A DNA stretch of 34,239 nt from JANPBY01 sp031430645 (lineage in GTDB: Bacteria > Actinomycetota > Actinomycetes > DATJPE01): the NCBI GenBank assembly GCA_031430645.1, contig JANPBY010000156.1:1-34239 (forward strand), given 5' to 3'. Numbering within the stretch: the first letter of the stretch is position 1; each line of letters opens with the position of its first letter. This document shows positions 30,273 to 34,239 of this stretch, in pieces. A program made the position numbers and the translations under genes. The notes beneath the pieces were generated by a model, which was given only the letters and a program-made list of their open reading frames with translations, had not been told where the DNA came from and ran no database searches.

Positions 30273-30542
30273 TCACGCGCAGCTCAGCATCTGGAGGCGC
30301 TGCCAGGTGGTGAGGCCCGCGTAGATGCCCAGGCCCTTGCTGCCGTACGGGCCGACTGTGGCATGGGCCACGGCGTACGCCAGGCACTCAGAAGCGACTG
30401 GGCAGCCCCGGCATACCTGCACGGCCTTCTGCACACTCTGGGTCGGCTGGTGCGGTTCGTAGTCGGGCACCCAGATCGACGGGTCCTGCCCGCCACAGGC
30501 TGCCTGCGACAGCCAATCGAGATCGGCTGGCCGGGCTGTCAC
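30273..30542 (-). CDS. WhiB-family [4Fe-4S] transcription regulator
   Basis: An 89-residue actinobacterial regulator. Four cysteines, Cys16, Cys44, Cys47 (CRGC) and Cys53, bind a redox- and NO-sensitive Fe-S cluster. GIYAGLT at 72-78 is the G(V/I)(W/Y)GG-like turn preceding the basic C-terminal DNA-binding part (TTWQRLQ), though the tail is shorter and less basic than in WhiB1 or WhiB7. WhiB proteins bind the sigma-A region 4 and act at stress or developmental promoters. The ATG overlaps the stop of the upstream gene as ATGA, so the two are translated together. I cannot assign a WhiB subclass. Confidence 0.9.
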   Translation of the reverse strand: MTARPADLDWLSQAACGGQDPSIWVPDYEPHQPTQSVQKAVQVCRGCPVASECLAYAVAHATVGPYGSKGLGIYAGLTTWQRLQMLSCA

Positions 30543-30799
30543 TCGCCCCCGCGCAGTTGACCTCCGAGCGGTGGGGGCGGGTCGCCGTTGAGACGAGACT
30601 GCCGGCGGAGCGCTCTCGTCTGCGTCTCCACGGACGACTCGCGCTGGTCGAACGGGTCGAACTCGCTGCTACTGCGGTTCGTTGCCTGGTCGCGACGACG
30701 CTGATCGGCTGTCAGGTCGCGCTGACGCTGCTCTTCGACCAGGGGGTCGAGACCGGCGAACGGGTCAGGCGGATTCGGGATCGTCGGCTCAGGCGGCAT
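30539..30799 (-). CDS. Hypothetical polar protein upstream of whiB
   Basis: An 86-residue, highly charged, proline-rich protein with no hydrophobic segments, likely disordered. It is rich in Arg, Gln and Asp (EEQRQRDLTADQRRRDQAT) and has two proline clusters. Its TGA overlaps the WhiB start codon (ATGA), which is the main evidence that it is a real gene rather than a chance frame. No family is recognised. It could be a WhiB partner, but that is inference from the overlap only. The ribosome-binding site at ATG 30799 is weak. Confidence 0.6.
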   Translation of the reverse strand: MPPEPTIPNPPDPFAGLDPLVEEQRQRDLTADQRRRDQATNRSSSEFDPFDQRESSVETQTRALRRQSRLNGDPPPPLGGQLRGGE

Positions 30800-30900
30800 G
30801 AGGGCTCGTGGTCGGTTACCACAAGCCTGCAGACATGCACCAGCGAAGCGAAAGGACGCGTTGTCGGTAGCACTCGATACCGTCCCTCCATGGCCTCCAC

Positions 30901-31335
30901 TTGGGCGACGCGAGATCTGCCAGTACCCGATGGCTTGTCGTTCGCATCTACGACGAGAGTCGCCTGCCAGTCAGCAGCGACGCATTGGCTGAGGCGACGG
31001 GCCTGACGAACGACGACGTTCAGCGGGCACTGCTCGCGCTCGCGGGCGAGCACCCACCGTTCTTCACGGCGATCGATGGCGGGTCCGCGGCGCTACACGG
31101 AGTCGCTGGTGCGTCAGAACCCACGGGCCACGCCCGCAGGACGATCGGGGCTTGGCCGAGCCCTGAGGCTCTCACCGACAGAATCATCGCGGCCCTCAAC
31201 GAGGCCGCCGAGAACGAGTCCGATCCGGAACGGAAAGGGCGGCTCGCGGGTGCTGCGTCCGCGGGACCGCCCAGATCACACCCTGGCGCGCCAGTGTGGG
31301 CCAAATGCGCGCCAAACTCTCGACCTAGCGCCTAG
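30901..31335 (+). CDS. Hypothetical winged-helix-like protein, possibly truncated
   Basis: A 144-codon frame with a TTG start at 30901. Residues about 12-55 (LVVRIYDESRLPVSSDALAEA, then TGLTNDDVQRALLALAGEHP) read like a small winged helix, followed by an acidic helix (SPEALTDRIIAALNEAAE, then NESDPERKGRLAGA). The last 30 residues (GPPRSHPGAPVWAKCAPNSR) are low-quality and may result from a frameshift after KGRLAGAAS. No better start is found, and the ribosome-binding site is not obvious. It lies just upstream of the oppositely oriented tRNA-Ser(TGA). I do not recognise the family firmly. Confidence 0.5.
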   Translation: MGDARSASTRWLVVRIYDESRLPVSSDALAEATGLTNDDVQRALLALAGEHPPFFTAIDGGSAALHGVAGASEPTGHARRTIGAWPSPEALTDRIIAALNEAAENESDPERKGRLAGAASAGPPRSHPGAPVWAKCAPNSRPSA

Positions 31336-31384
31336 GCGGCGAGACCCAGATCAGGCGATTCCTGTTGTGCTGCAACACTTCTGC

Positions 31385-31472
31385 GGAGGGCCAGGGATTC
31401 GAACCCTGGGGAACGGTCACCCGTCCCAGCGGTTTTCAAGACCGCCGCACTCGGCCACTATGCGAGCCCTCC
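31385..31472 (-). tRNA. tRNA-Ser(TGA)
   Basis: On the minus strand a complete tRNA runs from 31472: acceptor GGAGGGC pairs with GCCCTCC at the 3' end. The anticodon loop is CTTGAAA (anticodon TGA) in a GGCGGT/ACCGCT-type stem. A long variable arm (GGGACGGGTGACCGTTCCC region) and the T arm CAGGGTTCGAATCCCTG follow. The CCA end is not encoded. It decodes TCA/TCG-type serine codons. Only one copy of its 3' sequence is visible in the window. Confidence 0.96.
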
Positions 31473-31667
31473 ATCCCTCACCGGTACCCGGCTCGGGGAG
31501 CCGAGTCTCCCATGACACCCAACGCCTCGACTGCGCAGCGGCGTACACGACGGACCTCAACACCACACCGTACGTCCCGCAGGTCGGGACCAACGGCACT
31601 GACCTGGAGTCTTCCGTGAGGCCACCTTTGAGGTGCAAGCAGCCGCGACGCGCCCCAGGAGGTCGCC

Positions 31668-32567
31668 ATGACGAGGAAGCCAATCGTCGTCGGATACGAC
31701 GGATCTCAGACCAGTCGTAGCGCCCTGAGTTGGGCCGTCACCAGTGCGCAACAACGCGGGCTCGACGTGATGGCTGTCCATGTCCTCACCGTGCCGTCAG
31801 CGATCATGCCTGGGTACGGCGCGATCTCCGAACCGGACCCCGAGACCTTCAAGCGGTTCGCCGAGCAAGTACTTCGGGAGGCCGCGACCTTCGCCGCCGA
31901 GACCGCGCCCGACGTCGACTTCACGACCCGGCTCATCACGGGATACCCCGCAACCGGCCTCCTCTCAACGCTCGAAGATGCCGACCGGGTCGTCCTCGGC
32001 AGCCGCGGCCTGGGCACCTTCGCCGAGTTGCTTCTCGGCTCGGTGAGCCTTGAGGTCTGCTCACGGGCGCCGTGTCCGGTTGTCGTGATCCGGCCAGGGA
32101 TCGAGGCATCACCCGATGGCCCCGAGAATGGCCGCGTGGTCGTCGGCGTCGACGGTTCCCCGTCCTCCGAGCATGCGCTCGGGGTGGCCATCGAGGAGGC
32201 GTCCCTGCGCGGTGTCGGCCTGACCGCGGTACAGGCCTGGTCGCATGCCTTCTTTGAGTTGCCAGGTAAGGGCGCACCTGTTCCCGAGTCGGTGCTCGTC
32301 GACACCTTTGAGGGTGAGGAGATGCTCTGGCTGTCGGAGGAACTCGCCGGGTGGCGGGAGAAGTACCCCGACGTCGACCTCCGACAGGTCGTACGCCACG
32401 GGAGTCCCGCGGGTGTCCTGTCCGCGGTCTCCGCTGGTGCCGAGCTCCTGGTCGTCGGCTCGCGCGGACGAGGTGGGTTCCGGACGCTGTTGCTGGGGTC
32501 GGTCAGTCACGCCGTGCTCCACCACGCGCACTGCCCGGTGATGGTGGTACGCCCGGCCCCTGACTGA
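31668..32567 (+). CDS. Tandem universal stress protein (two UspA domains)
   Basis: A 299-residue protein made of two UspA domains of about 145 residues each, starting IVVGYDGSQTSRSALSWAV and VVVGVDGSPSSEHALGVAI. The ATP-binding signature G-2x-G-9x-G(S/T) is visible in both: GSRGLGTFAELLLGSVS and GSRGRGGFRTLLLGSVS. Such proteins are induced by hypoxia, stationary phase and other stress in actinobacteria and bind ATP. The start ATG 31668 has AGGAGG at a 6-bp spacing. It is monocistronic, between tRNA-Ser(TGA) and the DivIVA-like gene with which it converges. Confidence 0.95.
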   Translation: MTRKPIVVGYDGSQTSRSALSWAVTSAQQRGLDVMAVHVLTVPSAIMPGYGAISEPDPETFKRFAEQVLREAATFAAETAPDVDFTTRLITGYPATGLLSTLEDADRVVLGSRGLGTFAELLLGSVSLEVCSRAPCPVVVIRPGIEASPDGPENGRVVVGVDGSPSSEHALGVAIEEASLRGVGLTAVQAWSHAFFELPGKGAPVPESVLVDTFEGEEMLWLSEELAGWREKYPDVDLRQVVRHGSPAGVLSAVSAGAELLVVGSRGRGGFRTLLLGSVSHAVLHHAHCPVMVVRPAPD

Positions 32568-32596
32568 CCTTCGTCCGCCTCAGACGCCCAAATCGG

Positions 32597-32863
32597 TCAG
32601 CCGCTGATGGTCTTCTTGCGCGCCCACCATTCGAGGCTCCGATCCACATCCGGCATCGAATAGCCGCGGTTGAAGAACCCCGTCCCAAACCGGACGGCGC
32701 GGATCTCGAAGGCCGACCGCGTCACGATCGTGGAGAAGAAGGCGTCGACAGAGGCAACGTCGTAGCTCGTCCGAAACTGCACACGTGGGAACCGCTGCTC
32801 CGGCGGCCGGTATGCGGCGCCTTCGGCCAGCTGGTCGGGTGACTGATACGTCATGTCGACCAT
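32597..32863 (-). CDS. Short DivIVA-domain-like protein
   Basis: An 88-residue protein with two copies of the pattern seen in short DivIVA-domain proteins: FRTSYDVASVDAFFSTI and FGTGFFNRGYSMPDVDRSLEW, each with a Y/GY...DVD/VDAF core. It ends with a basic tail (ARKKTISG). DivIVA-like domains bind curved membranes or act in cell-pole complexes; here there is no coiled-coil, so it may be an interaction module only. The start is ATG 32863, with ATG 32854 as an alternative; no strong ribosome-binding site decides. It is divergent from the PadR regulator and may share its operator at 32913-32930. Confidence 0.7.
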   Translation of the reverse strand: MVDMTYQSPDQLAEGAAYRPPEQRFPRVQFRTSYDVASVDAFFSTIVTRSAFEIRAVRFGTGFFNRGYSMPDVDRSLEWWARKKTISG

Positions 32864-32898
32864 CGTGCCGCAGCCACCCCACCCGCCGCGCGACCGCG

Positions 32899-32930
32899 TT
32901 GACTGACTGCCTATCGCGATATATCGTGAT
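32899..32930 (+). promoter_or_regulatory. padR promoter with palindromic operator
   Basis: TTGACT (32899-32904) is a good -35 box, with TATCGT (32922-32927) at a 17-bp spacing as a fair -10. Over the -10 lies an 18-bp dyad, ATCGCGATATATCGTGAT (32913-32930), imperfect at one pair, around the core CGATATATCG. This is the type of site bound by PadR-family repressors. Its place implies autoregulation of padR, and it also faces the divergent DivIVA-like gene. Confidence 0.75.
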
Positions 32931-32963
32931 GCTGTCTCAACCGATCGAAAGGAGGCCGACCTC

Positions 32964-33827
32964 ATGTCGAGCCCCGAAGCACTTCCCCCGATTCATCCTT
33001 CCGACCCCGGCGCCACCGATGGCCCCGCGGGTTCGGACCCCTTCCGCGGTAGGTCCTCTGGCCCACGTCGAGGATCGCGCGGCCACCGTCGTGGACGCCG
33101 CGGCGGCCCCTTCGCGCCGAGCCCCGAACTTGGTGCGTTCGGCCCGTACGGCGCTGCGCGCGCCGACTTCACAGATGCCGACCACGCCGCTCTCCACCAG
33201 CTGTCCGACGAGCCGCGCCGCGGCCGAGACCGAGGTCATGGCGGCCCCCCTGAGGGCTTCGACGCCGGGGCCGCTGCAGCGTTCGGACCCGGGTTCGCAC
33301 CCGGCTTCGGGCGGCGCGGCCGCCACGGAGGCGGCGGTCGTGGCCGCGGCGGACCTCGGCCGCGTCGCGGAGACGTACGACAGGCCGTTTTGCGGTTGCT
33401 CTCCGAGGAACCCATGCACGGCTACCAGATCATCACCGAGCTCGGTGAGCGCAGTGGTGGCGTGTGGCGGCCCAGCCCAGGGTCGATCTATCCGACGCTG
33501 CAGGTGCTCGCCGACGAGGGCCTCGTGGTTTCCGCGGAGGCGGAGGGACGGCGAGTCTTCTCCCTCACCGAGGCCGGTCGGGCCGCTGTCGCCGAAGGCG
33601 CCAAGCACGGTCGCCGCGCTCCCTGGGAGGAGATGGCCTCGGACGTCGATGCCGACGCCTTGCAGCTGCGCGAGCGGTTGGGCCAGGTGATGGGCGCGGC
33701 GGCCCAGGTCGCTCAGATCGGCACGGCCGGGCAGGTCGCCCGGGCCGAGGTGATCCTCACCGACACCCGCAAGGCGCTCTATCGGCTGCTGGCTGAGGAC
33801 GACGAGCCGGCACCGGGCGCCAGCTGA
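32964..33827 (+). CDS. PadR-family transcriptional regulator with long disordered N-terminus
   Basis: A 287-residue regulator. The winged helix is at about 134-205 (AVLRLLSEEPMHGYQIITEL, then PSPGSIYPTLQVLADEGLV and the wing GRRVFSLTEAGRAAV), which is clearly PadR. C-terminal helices (LRERLGQVMGAAAQVAQIG) provide the dimer interface. The first 130 residues are Gly/Arg/Pro-rich low complexity (RRGSRGHRRGRRGG, then GRRGRHGGGGRGRGG), unlike classical PadR of about 180 residues but seen in some actinobacterial relatives. AAAGGAGG stands 8 bp before ATG 32964. An operator-like dyad over its own promoter suggests autorepression. The effector is unknown. Confidence 0.92.
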   Translation: MSSPEALPPIHPSDPGATDGPAGSDPFRGRSSGPRRGSRGHRRGRRGGPFAPSPELGAFGPYGAARADFTDADHAALHQLSDEPRRGRDRGHGGPPEGFDAGAAAAFGPGFAPGFGRRGRHGGGGRGRGGPRPRRGDVRQAVLRLLSEEPMHGYQIITELGERSGGVWRPSPGSIYPTLQVLADEGLVVSAEAEGRRVFSLTEAGRAAVAEGAKHGRRAPWEEMASDVDADALQLRERLGQVMGAAAQVAQIGTAGQVARAEVILTDTRKALYRLLAEDDEPAPGAS

Positions 33828-33857
33828 CGTACGGCCTCGCGGCTCTCGCTCGACTCG

Positions 33858-33904
33858 TGAGTCCCCGAAACCCCGCTAAGTAAGGGGGGAAGGGGTCCTT
33901 GCAC
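33858..33904 (-). repeat. ~48-bp dispersed repeat, copy 2 (inverted relative to copy 1)
   Basis: Read on the minus strand it starts GTGCAAGGACCCCTTCC, runs through TTACTTAGCGGGGTTTC, and ends GGGGACTCA. It nearly equals the copy at 15956-16003. It lies between padR (ends 33827) and the convergent crotonase gene, whose stop codon (33876-33878) falls inside it. As in copy 1, GC-rich halves can pair into an imperfect hairpin. Confidence 0.85.
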
Positions 33905-34239
33905 TCGCCCAGGTGGGGGGGCGGCGTTCGATGAACGCGGCCATCCCCTCGGCGGCCTCGGCGGAGCCGAACAACTCCGCCGAGAGGGTTGCCGTCCAGG
34001 CGAAACCCTCGTCGCGACTCATTGTGGGCACTCGGCGGAGCAGGTCCTTGGTCCGAGCCAGGGCGATTGGACCACCGAGCAGGAGCGCGTCGACGTAGGC
34101 CGCTATCGCGTCATCGAGGTCGGCCTCGGACACCACCCGGTGGACGAGGCCGGGCGGGGGCGCGCGCGCGGCGGGCACCCCGACCCCAGGGCGAAACAGC
34201 ACCGCCGCGCGAGGCCGAGGCCTCCCTCGCACGCCCCCC
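33876..34239 (-). CDS. Enoyl-CoA hydratase/isomerase (crotonase) C-terminal part, runs off the window
   Basis: The 3' portion of a crotonase-family gene; the 5' part lies beyond the window. Residues GLVHRVVSEADLDDAIAAY, LGGPIALARTKDLLRRVP and FGSAEAAEGMAAFIERRPP are typical of the C-terminal helices of enoyl-CoA hydratases. After ERRPPTW the family usually ends, but here the frame continues ASARTPSPLT into the dispersed repeat, which supplies the stop. The most upstream part (ARAAVLFRPGVGVPAARAPP) fits the family poorly and is very GC-rich, so degeneration or sequence error near the window edge is possible. The role is presumably fatty-acid or CoA-thioester metabolism. Confidence 0.75.
   Translation of the reverse strand, partial: GGVRGRPRPRAAVLFRPGVGVPAARAPPPGLVHRVVSEADLDDAIAAYVDALLLGGPIALARTKDLLRRVPTMSRDEGFAWTATLSAELFGSAEAAEGMAAFIERRPPTWASARTPSPLT

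Noticed and set aside
1..31472. A genomic island bounded by the two serine tRNAs
   Set aside because: The tRNAs are different isoacceptors without a shared direct repeat, and most genes between them are housekeeping.

Overview
The window is high-GC DNA from an actinobacterium (Actinomycetota). This rests on the GC-rich codon usage with frequent GTG starts, a WhiB-type iron-sulfur regulator, a subtilisin-inhibitor-like lipoprotein, a DUF3817 protein, a Pkn-type Ser/Thr kinase and several small actinobacterial-looking membrane proteins. A Nocardioidaceae-like or Intrasporangiaceae-like host would fit, but the sequence alone does not fix the family. Two serine tRNAs lie on the minus strand: tRNA-Ser(GCT), cut by the left edge, and tRNA-Ser(TGA) near 31.4 kb. 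Most of the window reads as ordinary chromosome.

Layout. 0-1 kb: tRNA-Ser(GCT) and ribose-5-phosphate isomerase. 0.9-4.9 kb: a nitrate/nitrite transport locus, with a decayed YwiC-like membrane gene, a SufR-like Fe-S regulator, a near-perfect 23-bp palindrome in the divergent promoter, two tandem NarK-type transporters and a strong terminator hairpin. 4.9-8.8 kb: two hypothetical genes, phenylalanine hydroxylase divergent from a PLP-dependent decarboxylase, and a MobA-like nucleotidyltransferase. 8.9-11.0 kb: DUF3817 protein, SURF1-like protein, a long structured inverted repeat, a SHOCT protein and a DUF6325-like protein. 11.2-16.0 kb: a GH63-like glycosidase translationally coupled to a GH13 alpha-amylase-family enzyme, then the SSI-like lipoprotein. 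16.0-21.3 kb: a membrane-anchored zincin-like protein, a DacB-type D,D-peptidase, a small membrane protein, a glycerol facilitator plus glycerol kinase operon and a holin-like membrane protein. 21.3-26.4 kb: a dimethylglycine/sarcosine dehydrogenase-like flavoprotein, a membrane Ser/Thr kinase and a DUF6994-like protein.

26.4-31.4 kb is gene-poor and partly decayed: a VOC protein, a frameshifted small gene, a secreted protein with a perfect terminator, a truncated-looking small membrane protein, a GNAT acetyltransferase of locally higher GC, a WhiB gene in an ATGA-overlap operon, and a possible winged-helix protein next to tRNA-Ser(TGA). 31.6-34.2 kb: a universal stress protein, a short DivIVA-like protein divergent from a PadR regulator across a palindromic operator, and the 3' part of a crotonase gene.

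How genes work together. The narK locus looks like an Fe-S-sensed nitrate import/nitrite export unit, but no nitrate reductase is present here. The MobA-like protein at 8.2 kb could serve molybdoenzymes, though it is not linked to narK. GH63 and GH13 probably act on one glycan or compatible-solute glycoside. GlpF and GlpK form a glycerol uptake and phosphorylation unit. PhhA and the decarboxylase could form a Phe to Tyr to tyramine route.

The least explained signals are non-coding: the 23-bp palindrome at narK, the ~107-nt inverted-repeat element at 10.1 kb, and a ~48-bp near-identical sequence found in opposite orientations at 15.96 kb and 33.86 kb, each time between convergent genes and overlapping a stop codon. 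I see no CRISPR array, transposase, integrase, toxin-antitoxin pair or recognisable defence system.
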